The notes under the pieces were generated by a model that worked only from the letters and a program-made list of their open reading frames with translations, was not told the origin of the DNA and made no database searches. From CAZGSN01 sp964371655 (GTDB lineage Bacteria; Desulfobacterota; Binatia; HRBIN30): a stretch of 64,000 bases of DNA. Location of the stretch: NCBI GenBank assembly GCA_964371655.1, contig CAYJOD010000013.1, positions 55,016-119,015 on the forward strand. Reading direction: 5' to 3'. Each line of letters begins with the position of its first letter. The stretch's first letter is position 1. The position numbers were made by a program, and so were the translations under genes. This document shows, one piece after another, positions 46,695 to 56,509 of the stretch.

Positions 46695-47456
46695 ATGTCA
46701 GTCGAAGTGCAATTCGTCGCGGCTCTTGTACTCGCTGGGATTATCCCGGCGCTGGCGCAGGATGCGGCTCAACGCCCGCTGACCTACCAGCGTGTCGCGG
46801 TCGCACACGGTGCAACGATTGGGCAACGATTCAGCGCCGATCAGCTGGCGTTGATCGAGAAACTCAATCGCCGCGATCTTGCCCACATGGTCCGGCTGAA
46901 GGAGTTGGTGGTGCCAAGCCGGTGGGACCTGAACGAATTGGCTTACTGCCAGTTGCCCGCCGAGTATCCGAGCGCCGCGAGCGCACCGAAATTCCTGGTG
47001 GTGCACCAACCCAGCCAGGTCTTCGGTGCCTACGACAACGGACGCCTGGCGCGTTGGGGGCCGGTGAGCACCGGACGCAAGTCAAAGCCGACACCGTCCG
47101 GACTTTTCTTCTTGAACTGGCGTTCCCCGGGTCGTACCAGCACCGTCGACCCGACGTGGTTTATGCGTTGGTACTTCAACTTCGACAATCGACGTGGGCT
47201 GTCGCTGCACGAGTACGACCTGCCGGGGCTGCCGGAGAGTCACGCCTGTGTGCGACTGCTGGCACGAGACGCTCGCTGGCTGTTTGACTGGGGCGAGGAG
47301 TGGCAGCTCGACGATGGGAGCCAAGCGATCGCACGCAACGGCACCCCGGTGCTCGTTGTGGGTGCGTATGCCTTTGGTCAGCCGCCTCCGTGGCAAGATA
47401 TCGATCGCCTCGCGCAACCCATCGATCTTCCGGCGACGGCGGCCATTTCGCGGTGA
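46695..47456 (+). CDS. L,D-transpeptidase (YkuD family), exported
   Basis: About 253 residues. A signal peptide follows the ATG at 46695 (FVAALVLAGIIPALAQDA). The catalytic segment reads LSLHEYDLPGLPESHACVRLL, giving His and Cys; the usual SHGCVRL is changed at Gly to Ala. LVVHQPSQVFGAYDNGRLARWGPVSTGRKSKPTPSG (shown in part) is the typical YkuD beta sandwich. Such enzymes cross-link peptidoglycan or attach lipoproteins in the periplasm. An upstream in-frame codon at 46638 is less likely. Confidence 0.87.
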   Translation: MSVEVQFVAALVLAGIIPALAQDAAQRPLTYQRVAVAHGATIGQRFSADQLALIEKLNRRDLAHMVRLKELVVPSRWDLNELAYCQLPAEYPSAASAPKFLVVHQPSQVFGAYDNGRLARWGPVSTGRKSKPTPSGLFFLNWRSPGRTSTVDPTWFMRWYFNFDNRRGLSLHEYDLPGLPESHACVRLLARDARWLFDWGEEWQLDDGSQAIARNGTPVLVVGAYAFGQPPPWQDIDRLAQPIDLPATAAISR

Positions 47457-47479
47457 CCCCCGATGCGGCGCGGTGGTGA

Positions 47480-47890
47480 CGCGCGCCCGGCGCCCCGGCA
47501 TTCGCTCCACGCTGGAGACCGGACTCGATCCGTCGGGACAGGTCCTGCACGCAGTCTACGGTGCGCTGTATCGCTCGGCGGGGCAGGGCGCCGGCTGGCG
47601 CTCCCCATATCGACGCGGCGAGCCGTCGTATCTTACGACGTGTGTATGGCTCGGTTCCGACGCCGGCGGCTAACGATGGAGTAGTGCCGACGCGCTCGCA
47701 GGTGCGAGGCGAGATCATTCACGCGACGCAAGCCGATCATCACGATATCATCGGCCACTTCCACGATCCGCAAAAGCGGCCCCCGCACGTCGATTGGCTC
47801 CCGACCGGCAGTGGCTTCGATCGCGAGAAGTTTGAAGCCGTGTGGGACGACGTAGTTCGATTCATCCCGAAAAACTCAGTTGGAACCACG
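47480..47890 (+). pseudogene. Frameshifted remnant of an esterase/lipase-like alpha/beta hydrolase
   Basis: Two frames continue each other: SYLTTCVWLGSDAGG in one ends at a stop near 47673, and ANDGVVPTRSQVRGEIIHA, then ADHHDIIGHF and HVDWLPTGSGFD, continue in another. The second part resembles the C-terminal end of secreted lipase/esterase proteins (NDG.VPT.SQ..GE, DH.DVIGHF, HVDWL.SGS.F). The N-terminal half with the nucleophile is missing. It looks like the eroded 3' end of a gene. The identification rests on general family knowledge and is moderate. Confidence 0.42.
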
Positions 47891-48039
47891 GATTCCACGG
47901 ATCAACACGGATAAGGAAGAACAACTACAACAACTTGCAGAGGGACCGTGACACAGAAGCCTGGCGGACAAATTCTTCCGATCCGAACGAAGGTGTTTCC
48001 TCTTCATATCCGTGCCCATCCGTGAAATCCGTGGTTCCA
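47881..48039. repeat. Palindromic repeat with tggaaccacgg/ccgtggttcca ends
   Basis: Left arm tggaaccacggattccacgg and right arm ccgtgaaatccgtggttcca are inverted copies; acacggata and tatccgtgcc lie inside. It is a widespread type of bacterial repeat and starts at the end of the decayed hydrolase. Confidence 0.7.
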
Positions 48040-48211
48040 CTTGATGTGTTTGGGTTCATTGTCCGATAGCCGGGTTTGCTCCTTGGGCGAGGCCTGTTTG
48101 TGGCGCCTTTGGGTGCAGGACAAACGCCTCGCCGGAGGGAGAGGCCGGCCCCAGCATTTGTCAAATAGAGATGGAAGATTGGGAGGAGGCTGACGGGCAA
48201 GCAGGCGGGCG

Positions 48212-48250
48212 CAAAAAAAGAAGCCGGCCGGGATAAGTTTCCCGGCCGGC
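48212..48250 (-). terminator. Rho-independent terminator of the cysteine-rich protein gene
   Basis: On the minus strand a 10-bp GC stem (GCCGGCCGGG, 48250-48241, with CCCGGCCGGC, 48232-48223), 8-base loop and a TTCTTTTTTT tail. It lies 36 bp after the stop of the gene at 48286-52284. Confidence 0.92.
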
Positions 48251-48285
48251 CTCGCTGAGCAGCTCTTCGCTTAGGATCCGGTGGA

Positions 48286-51200
48286 TCAGGATCCGGCTGA
48301 GAGGTTGGCGAACAGAGATAGGAACTTGCCGCTTCGGGACACTTCAACGCCCTGAATGCTCATTCCAAAGAACTGCGGCAAGGGGAATCCGGACAGGGCG
48401 CCTGCAAGGCTCGGTATCATCGGCGCCATGATGTTCGGGAGAACCGTCTCAACGGCTCTCTCATCCGTTCCCAACGGGTTGTCGATCACGGTAATCGTCA
48501 CGTCTGAGGTTGCTGGCTTTGAGAGCTCGATCGCGAGCCCGGAGCCGTCTGGCTTGAAGGCAAGATTCAAGCCGAGTGACGCATCGAAGGCGCCGTGCAG
48601 CCAGATTTTTCCGGTGGCCTGCTCGACGATGTTGATCCCGAGTTGGCCGATAAGGAGCTCGGCAAGCTCGCCATGAGGTCCCGCGCTGTTGGTCATGATC
48701 GGTGCCAGGGTGGGTGCTAGGTCGATCTGCATTGGTGTCCCTGACGGCAGGAATGCGAATTCGGGGACAAATGCGGAGAGCAAGTCCGAGGTGATTGGTG
48801 ATGCCGGAGCTCCTTCCGGTCCATCCATATCGATCTCAGTGAGTGAGCTGCGCATGAGCCCACACTCGGTTTGGCCGCGTAAGAGTTGGTTGAAGCCGGC
48901 CGTGGAGATGGAAATTCCTAACCCGTAGGGAGCGCCAAGGATCGGGGTGGTTGGACCAAACGTCGGGAATGGTTCGTAGGGAGAATAGGACGCGGCGAGA
49001 ACGGGCGTACCCGGTGGTGGGGTGCACTGCCCAAGGCCGGTGCCGACGCTAACCGTAAAGCGCGAATCCGCACCGATCGTTATGCCGCTGTCGTCTTCGG
49101 CAATCTCAAACATCGGGGCGTCGAAAGTAAGACCCACGCCTTCTCCCACTGGCCCGGAGACGTTGACACCCTCAAGCGCAGTCTCGATTCCCTCTGCGAC
49201 CGGGGCTTTCTGGGGCCCGCTGCCGTCTGGGTCCTTGAGGAAGTCACCCATGGCAGAGGTAGCCATCTTCTCCACGCCGAGCGCCGGCGCCACTGCCTCA
49301 AGGATCTGCTTGATAATTGGCCAAGAGCAAATCCCTGACGTGAAGGTGATCTTGAACCCGGTGAACTGCGTCGACATGGGCCCGACGAGGTCCACACTTA
49401 CATGGGAGGGGTTCACAGCTGCGGGCTCGAGTGAGTAGTCGCCGTCCAGGGACAGGCGAGAAGCGGTCATTCGGATGCCGCAATTGGGAACTAGGCCGGT
49501 GCCGTTGAGGCTGACGTCGACCCGTAGGGAATTGACGGCGATATCCGCGCCCACCACGGTGGGCTTGGAGTCGATGGTGAGGCCGACGCCGCCGAAGGAC
49601 GGAGCCGGGTTCGAAATCGCGAGACTGGCACCGCCCCAACAGCCGAGGAATCCCGTGTCGATAAAGCATTGGTAGGGGAGCAGGGCCTGTCCGACCGGCA
49701 TGAGCGAGCCGATGTTCAGCCCGCTCGTAGCCAGACTTGCCACGAGAGACTGCATCGACGCCAGGCCCGTCTCATTCAGGCGCAGGGCGACGCTCTCAGG
49801 GGAGAACGCTCCGTTGCGGACAGAGCTTCCCGCCACGACCACGACGCGATCGCGAACGTCGTCACCGGTTTCGGTATTGATGAGGGTTACCTTAATCGGA
49901 TTAATCAGGTCGGCCAGATTTTCCGGTGTCAGGGTCAGCGTGTGCTCGAAGGTACGGTCCGCCGGATTCCAATGGATCGGCGACTCCCCGTTGACAAGAA
50001 TCGACGTCTGGGTCCCGGGAAGCTCGGTGTAGTGACCGGTGACCGTGACCGTGTTGCCGTCGACAAAGGAGCCGTGGAGAGGCGAATCGATGACTACGTC
50101 GAACTGTTTGCACCCGTTCGGGTTTGATGGTGGACAGTACCACCCCGGCTCGGTGAGGCAGCCGTCGTTGCAGCCGTCGCCGTTCGTCAGGTTGCCGTCG
50201 TCGCACTGTTCGCCAAGGTTGTTCTCGACAGTTCCATTACCGCAGGTCTCCTCGCAAGTGCTGGGGCTGCCTGTGCAGGAAAAGCCGATCTCGACCTTGC
50301 AGTCGGCGTCGCAGCCATCGCCGCGAAGTAGGTTGCCGTCGTCGCACTCCTCTCCGAGACCAGATTGGACCATTCGGTTGCCGCAAGTGCGAGTGCATTG
50401 GCTCCCGGTGGGCTGGGTGATACACGCGAATCCAGGCTCGATCAGGCACCCGGCACTGCAGCCGTCGCCGTTGCTCTGATTGTGATCATCGCATTCCTCA
50501 CCCGCTTCGCGCTGTCCATTACCGCAGGTCTGGGCGCATGTGCTAGGCTCGCCGGCACACGCCCAGCCCGCTTCGATCATGCAACCGATGCAGCCGTCAT
50601 GGTCGCTGCTGGTGTTGCCGTCGTCGCACTGCTCTCCCAAATCGACCTTCCTATTTCCGCAGTTGGGCGCGCAAACACTGGGCTGTCCGCTGCACGACCA
50701 GCCGGCCTCTTGCTGGCAGGTCGAGGAGCAGCCGTCGCCATTGTTCGCGTTATGGTCGTCGCAGGTTTCTGATTTGCGCACGAGACCGTCACCGCATATG
50801 CCTGTGCACACGCTGGGCTCTCCGGTGCACTGATATCCGGTCTCGGCCTGACAGTCATTTGAGCAACCGTCGCCGTTGCCAGTGTTACCGTCGTCACAGC
50901 CTTCACCGGTGCGCAACAGGCCGTCACCGCAGATCGCTGCGCAGCGGCTGGGCACCTCAGAGCAGAGGAAGCCATTCTCCTGTTTGCAGACGCTGCTGCA
51001 GCCGTCGCCGGCGGTCTTGTTGCCATCGTCGCAGGTCTCGCCTGGATCCATGGTGCCGTTGCCACAGACGAATTTACAGTCGCTGGGCTCACCGGTGCAG
51101 AGGTATCCCGGCTCGGTCTGACACGTCTTTGAGCAGCCGTCGCTGTCGCTGTAGTTGTTATCGTCGCATGTCTCACCAGCGTCGAGTTGGCCGTTGCCGC

Positions 51201-52284
51201 AGTTCTCGATCTGGCAGCTGCTAGAGCAGCCATCGTTACTCGTGGTATTGCCGTCGTCGCAGGTTTCGCCGTCGGCGGCATCTACGGCACCGTTCCCGCA
51301 GTTGTGGCTACACACGCTTGGCTGGCCCGTGCAGCTCCATCCCGGCTCGAGGCTGCAATCGCTGGCGCAGCCGTCGTCGCTGGTCTTGTTGCCGTCGTCG
51401 CAACCCTCTCCGGACTGGACGATACCATCGGCGCACTCGTCGCCGCAGGTACCGTCGGTAGTGTCGCCATCGTCGAACGAATCGCAGTCCTCCGACAACT
51501 TATTGACCGAATTCAGCACCTGACAGAGCGCGCACGCCGATTCTCGGGTCACGCAGCTCACCACACCTCGCCCGTCAGAGGCCTTACAGGGAGGGAAGGC
51601 GCGCTGAAGGTCGACGTTGGCACAGTAGCGTGCGATGGTCTTGGCGACCTTATCTCCACACTGGGTCGCAATGCGTCCGGCCGGGTCAGGCTGTGTCTGG
51701 CCATCGGCGCCTAAACACACTGATTGGAGGCTCGGGGCATCTGTTACTCTGCCGTCCGCCATTCCGCGCCGCAGGCACTTCGTGTACTCGGCCATTCTGG
51801 TGGCGGCACACTTTTGCAGCGACGCGGCGACGCGCACCTGGCAGCGCGCGTCCGTGGACACGGGAACCAAAGCAGTGTCAAGGTTGGGTCCGATGATGCG
51901 GCGCACGAGCTCGATGTCTTTCCCCGCCGCCGTAATGACTGCTTCCGCCGATCGAGAGACGCCGAACTTTGGCGTCACGGCCGCGCAGGCGAAACTTGCC
52001 GCCGCGTCCGTTTGGAAGGCCGCCTTCCTCAGCTTGGTACCATCGCCCGAAACCATACAAGCCTCAGGCCTCGTGGCGATCAGGCTTCCAGAAGCGAAAC
52101 GCTTCAGGCAGTCAGCGATGATGTTACCTTGCGCCGCACCCACCCGCGCAACGCTGTTGGTAAACGCTACGATACAAGCCTGCTCGCCGGCGCTGAGCTG
52201 GGCCGTGGATGCAGCCGGCCACCACATGCTCCCTAGCGCCAACACAGCGAAGACCAGCAACGCCCTTGTTCTAAATCGAGTCAT
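48286..52284 (-). CDS. Giant secreted cysteine-rich protein with ten DUF4215-type repeats
   Basis: 1332 residues. A signal peptide (RALLVFAVLALGSMWWPAASTAQ) starts it. Residues about 60-300 form a cysteine-containing N-terminal domain (CIVAFTNSVARVGAAQG, CKASDGRGVVSC). Then ten repeats of the form CGNG..D.GE.CDDGN...GDGCS..C follow in tandem to about residue 740; Asp and Asn in the repeats suggest calcium binding. The C-terminal 590 residues form non-repetitive beta-rich domains (PLHGSFVDGNTVTVTGHYTE; LGLNLAFKPDGSGLAIELSK). The protein is probably secreted or surface-bound; function unknown. The downstream terminator is clear. It is 80 bp from the next cysteine-rich gene, possibly one operon. 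Confidence 0.85.
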   Translation of the reverse strand: MTRFRTRALLVFAVLALGSMWWPAASTAQLSAGEQACIVAFTNSVARVGAAQGNIIADCLKRFASGSLIATRPEACMVSGDGTKLRKAAFQTDAAASFACAAVTPKFGVSRSAEAVITAAGKDIELVRRIIGPNLDTALVPVSTDARCQVRVAASLQKCAATRMAEYTKCLRRGMADGRVTDAPSLQSVCLGADGQTQPDPAGRIATQCGDKVAKTIARYCANVDLQRAFPPCKASDGRGVVSCVTRESACALCQVLNSVNKLSEDCDSFDDGDTTDGTCGDECADGIVQSGEGCDDGNKTSDDGCASDCSLEPGWSCTGQPSVCSHNCGNGAVDAADGETCDDGNTTSNDGCSSSCQIENCGNGQLDAGETCDDNNYSDSDGCSKTCQTEPGYLCTGEPSDCKFVCGNGTMDPGETCDDGNKTAGDGCSSVCKQENGFLCSEVPSRCAAICGDGLLRTGEGCDDGNTGNGDGCSNDCQAETGYQCTGEPSVCTGICGDGLVRKSETCDDHNANNGDGCSSTCQQEAGWSCSGQPSVCAPNCGNRKVDLGEQCDDGNTSSDHDGCIGCMIEAGWACAGEPSTCAQTCGNGQREAGEECDDHNQSNGDGCSAGCLIEPGFACITQPTGSQCTRTCGNRMVQSGLGEECDDGNLLRGDGCDADCKVEIGFSCTGSPSTCEETCGNGTVENNLGEQCDDGNLTNGDGCNDGCLTEPGWYCPPSNPNGCKQFDVVIDSPLHGSFVDGNTVTVTGHYTELPGTQTSILVNGESPIHWNPADRTFEHTLTLTPENLADLINPIKVTLINTETGDDVRDRVVVVAGSSVRNGAFSPESVALRLNETGLASMQSLVASLATSGLNIGSLMPVGQALLPYQCFIDTGFLGCWGGASLAISNPAPSFGGVGLTIDSKPTVVGADIAVNSLRVDVSLNGTGLVPNCGIRMTASRLSLDGDYSLEPAAVNPSHVSVDLVGPMSTQFTGFKITFTSGICSWPIIKQILEAVAPALGVEKMATSAMGDFLKDPDGSGPQKAPVAEGIETALEGVNVSGPVGEGVGLTFDAPMFEIAEDDSGITIGADSRFTVSVGTGLGQCTPPPGTPVLAASYSPYEPFPTFGPTTPILGAPYGLGISISTAGFNQLLRGQTECGLMRSSLTEIDMDGPEGAPASPITSDLLSAFVPEFAFLPSGTPMQIDLAPTLAPIMTNSAGPHGELAELLIGQLGINIVEQATGKIWLHGAFDASLGLNLAFKPDGSGLAIELSKPATSDVTITVIDNPLGTDERAVETVLPNIMAPMIPSLAGALSGFPLPQFFGMSIQGVEVSRSGKFLSLFANLSAGS

Positions 52285-52364
52285 AGTTGAGCCCTCCTAA
52301 TTGTCCTGCCCCTGCAAATGAGGCCATCACTTACACCATCTGACCTGCGAAAAGCAAATCTCCG

Positions 52365-55300
52365 TTACTTCGCAACGAGCTGCAAAGCGGTGGCGACATC
52401 GTTGAGCACGGGGACATCCAAGCCCGAGAAGCCGCCGCCGATCTTGAGTCCCGTGGCACTGCCACCGGTGAGTCCGGCGCAGCTTACCGGAGCTCCCGTC
52501 ACGCTTGCCGTCAAAAGTCCACCGGCGTTGTTATCTGCGTCGTACACAGTGATCGACGTTACCCCCGAGCTGAGGCGCACCGTCGTGATCGCACCCGGAG
52601 AACTTGGTGTATCGTCGGCTGTGCACGCGAGACCATCCGGTCCTTTCTCACTGGAGGCGAGTTGGGTAATCATCACCGGTAGGCTCACGGTCATGTCGCC
52701 GCTGGCATAGTTGCCGGAGAGCGTGAATTGCGCTGGGCTGTTGCACACCCCGGGATGCGCGTTGCCACAACCCGTGGCTCCCTCCAGACAGGCGTTACTT
52801 ACCGATCCATCAGGTTGCGTAAAGGTGGCGGTGCAGCTTGGGTCGTCGGGGAGGCCACTACCAGAGCCGCTGTTGCCCGCGCTGCCCGGGGTCGTGTTGT
52901 GGTCCTGACGCGACGTGACATCGATGCCAGTCTTGCCGCTATCGCAATCGATGGTGCCCGTGCCGTCGCCGGCCGCAGCCAGACAAACCGTAGCGACGCT
53001 CGTTACTGCAGGGTTGAACACGACCGAACTCTGCGGAATAGTCAGTGTCGCTTCGCCGTTGGCAGCGGGCGGGTCAGCAAAGAGTCGCAACGTGGCCAAC
53101 CGGCAGGTCTTACCCGACGGACACTCTATGTCACTGGTGCAGACGACGTCCGGGGCGACGCGGGGTACGCAGACGCCGTCGATGGGCAGGTTTAGCGAGA
53201 GTACGTTGCTTTTCAGAAAGACGCAGCTACCTGCCGGCGGACAAGTTCCGGCATTGCTCCCCGTACAACAAGCTAGTGGTGCGCCGTTTCCGGTGCAGAT
53301 GTTATTGGGGTTACAGCCGTTGCAGTCATCCGCACTGAGGGCGCAGGGCAGGCCCTCATAAGGGCCGCCGGCGCAGCGCTTGACGGTGCCACAAGTACTC
53401 CCGGGGCAGTCGTTGTTGGAGAAACACGAAGCTCCAGCATTTGTGCCGCCTTTGCAGACGCCTCGGCACACCCCAGTCGTCGAAAACGCCGCCCCCGCAC
53501 CCCCGGGAAGCAACACAATCTGGGTGCCCGGTTCGACGGTCAAGGTTGGCGATGGGGTCGGAGTCTCGGTCTTTGTGATGGTCGGCGTTAAGGTCACGGT
53601 GAGCGTCGGCGCGACCGTTGGCGTTCGGGTGGGCGTTTCCGTAAGGGTGGGTCCGCCCGGTGTAATCGTCGGAACCGGCGTTTCGGTGGGGGAGTCGGTC
53701 GGCGTGACCGTACTTGTCACGGTGATTGTTGGCGTCCGCGTCGGCGGCAAGCCGCGATGCTTGGCCTTGAACGTTAGCTCATCGTTCTTGCGGGTGTCCT
53801 CTTGGGAGAATTGTGCGTCCCAGCACAGGCCGTCACTAGCGTACATCTGTGCGGTGATCGGGTAGAGAAGCGGCAGTGTCGTGTCGGGCAGGATGACGCC
53901 CTTACCTAGGAGCTTGATCTGCGCTTTGTCGATGCTGCTGGCCTTCAAACTGATCGACTTCACGCCAGCAGTCGTGGCGTTCTTATCCTTATACGCATAC
54001 CCCGTCGGGGCGCTCGCGGTTCCGTTCGGGATCCAATTGGCTCCGGGAGGCACCGTCACCTGCAGCTTGACCCCTGAATTGTCGTAGACACAGAAGTCGT
54101 ACTGGGTGCTCTGGGTGGGATTGCCGAGGCTAGCGATGAGCACAGGCCCGCCCTTCCATTTAAAGGTCAACGCATCGCGATCGTCGGAGCTGGCGTTCTT
54201 GAACGCAAAGCTCGCGGCGCTCGCAGGTACGCATGTCTGGGACGGTGCGGAAGTATTCCTGCACCCATCCACAGGATCACAAGAGTCCTGGGTGCAGGCG
54301 TTGCCGTCATCGCACGAGAGGGTCGAGCTCTGCGCGCATGCGCCGTTGCCGTTACATTCGTCGATGGTGCAGATGCTAGCATCTGCGTCGCATGACGTGC
54401 CTGAGCTGGTAAAGCTATCGCTGGGGCACTGCTGGCCGGGAGTACCGGTACATTGCTCCGCGATATCGCACACCGGATCGCTCGCGGGTCTGCAGATCGT
54501 GCCGGCGGGCTGGACGACATCCGTGGTAGGGCAGGGAGCGCCCGCGGTGCCGGTACAAGTCTCGTCCGGATCACAGATATCGCCGGATCCCGTGCGACAC
54601 ACGGTCGATGGATCCGTGACGTGATTGGGTGGGCACGGATCATTCGGGGTGCCTGGGCATTTCTCGTCCGGATCGCAAATATCACCTGAGCCGTGTCGAC
54701 ACACGGTGGTAGCCGGGAGCGGGACGTTGCTCGGGCACGCCTCGCCCGGATTGCCGGTACAATTGTCCGGTGGATCGCACTGGACGCCGCTCCCGTTTGG
54801 ATCCCCAGAACCGGCGCGACACTGGGTGGTGTTCGGTGAAACAGTATCGACGGGGCAGATGCCGCCGGCATTCCCGGGGCAGAATTCCTGGGGATCGCAG
54901 ACATCGCCGGAACCCGGCCGGCACGGGGTGCTTGACGGCTCGAAGGAGTCGGGTGGGCAACCTACGCCGCCCACTCCGGGACAAAACTCCGCTGGGTCAC
55001 ATTCACTGCCACCGTTCGCGTGTCCGGACCCCGCGCGACAGATAACTGTCGTATCCGCAAAAACGTCGGCGGGGCAGCTAACGCCGGGTGTACCGTCGCA
55101 CTTCTCGTCCGGATCGCAGGGGAGCCCAGCGCCAAACCGGCAAGTTACGACTCCATTGTGGGCATACACATCATCGACCGGACAGGTGGCGTCCGTTCCC
55201 GTGCAGTACTCGTCGAAATCGCATGGACCACCGGCTCCGACTCGGCACACGTTGCTCGAATTCAGGATCTGGCAGTCGATGCTGCAGCACGACCCCGTCG

Positions 55301-56009
55301 TCCCGTTGGCCGCACCTTGGTCGCATTGCTCAGTGCCTTCCCGCGTACCGTTACCGCAGCTGTCGTAGTAGAAACCCAGGTCGACATGGTCCAGATTCTG
55401 GTGATTGCTTGGAGCACTGGACGCGTCGAAGTGAGAGGCGGCTGACACCCAGGTACTGCCGTTATTAGCGTTCACCTTGGCGGTCGTCGCGAAAGAAGCG
55501 GCCGTCACTTCCCTGAGAACTTCGACATCGCCGTTTGCCGTACTGTTGAGGGCGTGGATGACGGGATCCACGATGAACGTGCCGCCGGCTGGGAAGGCGA
55601 GCCGCAGCTCGGTTTGCACGGCCTGGTAGCCGCCCCCGCCCACTATGGAGTTGTAGACCTGCGTCAGACCGGTGTAGCGCAGCTCATTTGTTGTCCGGCT
55701 CGAGTATCGGAAGATCTCACTCGACGACGGCCCCGAGTTGTCCAAGGCATCGCCGATCGTGGTGCGGTCGACCCGCATGCCGTAATACAAGTGACGGACG
55801 GCGCCCAGGTTGAGTCCGGAGCAGCTGACTGTCGCCCCCGTTCCCACGTTGGGGGAGCCACTCACTGAGCAGCTGCCTCCACCTGGGGGAGCTGCCACGG
55901 GTCCGGCGCTGATGACGATTGCCGACGCGCTCGATGCCAGGCAGAGCAACCCCAATGCGGCGACCGTCTTGAGAAGGTTAGTTCGATGCTTGCGCAACGA
56001 CACGCTCAT
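52365..56009 (-). CDS. Giant secreted cysteine-rich protein with disintegrin-like CRxGSGDxCDPxE repeats
   Basis: 1214 residues from the ATG at 56009, chosen for its GGAGGTG ribosome site; a signal peptide follows (LLKTVAALGLLCLASSASA). After an N-terminal beta domain come about a dozen repeats of the form CR.GSGD.CDP.E.C.G..G.CP, similar in spacing to the disintegrin/cysteine-rich modules. Next is a 170-residue beta domain, a Thr/Pro linker (PTETPVPTITPGG), and a C-terminal domain with further cysteines (CVFLKSNVLSLNLPIDGVC). The protein is presumably exported and disulfide-rich. Its function is unknown; the architecture is typical of secreted proteins of delta-type and Binatia-like genomes. 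Confidence 0.83.
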   Translation of the reverse strand: MSVSLRKHRTNLLKTVAALGLLCLASSASAIVISAGPVAAPPGGGSCSVSGSPNVGTGATVSCSGLNLGAVRHLYYGMRVDRTTIGDALDNSGPSSSEIFRYSSRTTNELRYTGLTQVYNSIVGGGGYQAVQTELRLAFPAGGTFIVDPVIHALNSTANGDVEVLREVTAASFATTAKVNANNGSTWVSAASHFDASSAPSNHQNLDHVDLGFYYDSCGNGTREGTEQCDQGAANGTTGSCCSIDCQILNSSNVCRVGAGGPCDFDEYCTGTDATCPVDDVYAHNGVVTCRFGAGLPCDPDEKCDGTPGVSCPADVFADTTVICRAGSGHANGGSECDPAEFCPGVGGVGCPPDSFEPSSTPCRPGSGDVCDPQEFCPGNAGGICPVDTVSPNTTQCRAGSGDPNGSGVQCDPPDNCTGNPGEACPSNVPLPATTVCRHGSGDICDPDEKCPGTPNDPCPPNHVTDPSTVCRTGSGDICDPDETCTGTAGAPCPTTDVVQPAGTICRPASDPVCDIAEQCTGTPGQQCPSDSFTSSGTSCDADASICTIDECNGNGACAQSSTLSCDDGNACTQDSCDPVDGCRNTSAPSQTCVPASAASFAFKNASSDDRDALTFKWKGGPVLIASLGNPTQSTQYDFCVYDNSGVKLQVTVPPGANWIPNGTASAPTGYAYKDKNATTAGVKSISLKASSIDKAQIKLLGKGVILPDTTLPLLYPITAQMYASDGLCWDAQFSQEDTRKNDELTFKAKHRGLPPTRTPTITVTSTVTPTDSPTETPVPTITPGGPTLTETPTRTPTVAPTLTVTLTPTITKTETPTPSPTLTVEPGTQIVLLPGGAGAAFSTTGVCRGVCKGGTNAGASCFSNNDCPGSTCGTVKRCAGGPYEGLPCALSADDCNGCNPNNICTGNGAPLACCTGSNAGTCPPAGSCVFLKSNVLSLNLPIDGVCVPRVAPDVVCTSDIECPSGKTCRLATLRLFADPPAANGEATLTIPQSSVVFNPAVTSVATVCLAAAGDGTGTIDCDSGKTGIDVTSRQDHNTTPGSAGNSGSGSGLPDDPSCTATFTQPDGSVSNACLEGATGCGNAHPGVCNSPAQFTLSGNYASGDMTVSLPVMITQLASSEKGPDGLACTADDTPSSPGAITTVRLSSGVTSITVYDADNNAGGLLTASVTGAPVSCAGLTGGSATGLKIGGGFSGLDVPVLNDVATALQLVAK

Positions 56010-56119
56010 CACCTCCGAAGGATTGATCGGCATGGTACCGGCAATTCCGGACCGTGGGTCAACTGGCTGGGATCCTGTCATTCCCCCTCCACTTCTAGGG
56101 CTACGCTGGATTTTTACGA

Positions 56120-56148
56120 ATCGTATCCGAAATTTTCTTGTTTGACAA
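56120..56148 (-). promoter_or_regulatory. Sigma-70-type promoter for the cysteine-rich protein gene
   Basis: Minus strand: TTGTCA (56148-56143), 17-bp spacer, TACGAT (56125-56120), about 110 bp before the start at 56009. The surrounding stretch is AT-rich, unlike the rest of the window. Confidence 0.6.
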
Positions 56149-56453
56149 ATGGATCGGACAAATATTTCTAAAAATGTCGCGGTTTTTGGGGGCGCTTCGC
56201 ACCTGCGACGCACAGAAATCCGGTCCTAGCGCTCCTTGGTGCTTTCGTCTCCCGTGTCGATCCCATCCTTATCGGGCTTCGATGAGAATCCTAGTGGCTA
56301 TCGGGAAGTTCTCGTATTGGCAGGCGGCAACGTGGGCATTCCCGGCGGACGCAGACATCGGCTCCGGGTTGCCGGGGCATCACAACCCTGACCAACGCTA
56401 CACCGCAAGCCTGTCGGAGATCATGAGCCTAGGCGACAAACATCCGCCGTTGC

Positions 56454-56467
56454 CAAACAAACGTTTG
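56454..56467. promoter_or_regulatory. Inverted-repeat operator CAAAC-N4-GTTTG before the 2-HAD/ACS-like cluster
   Basis: CAAACAAACGTTTG, wider context ccaaacaaacgtttgg, 42 bp before the start of the activator gene. Same half-sites and same 4-base spacing as the site before the CoA ligase at 43316-43329. Position fits a repressor site over the promoter. The gap 56149-56453 is otherwise without a recognisable gene. Confidence 0.6.
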
Positions 56468-56509
56468 GTATGAGATAAGGGAGATGCCTACCGCGCGGAA
56501 GGAGTTTAG

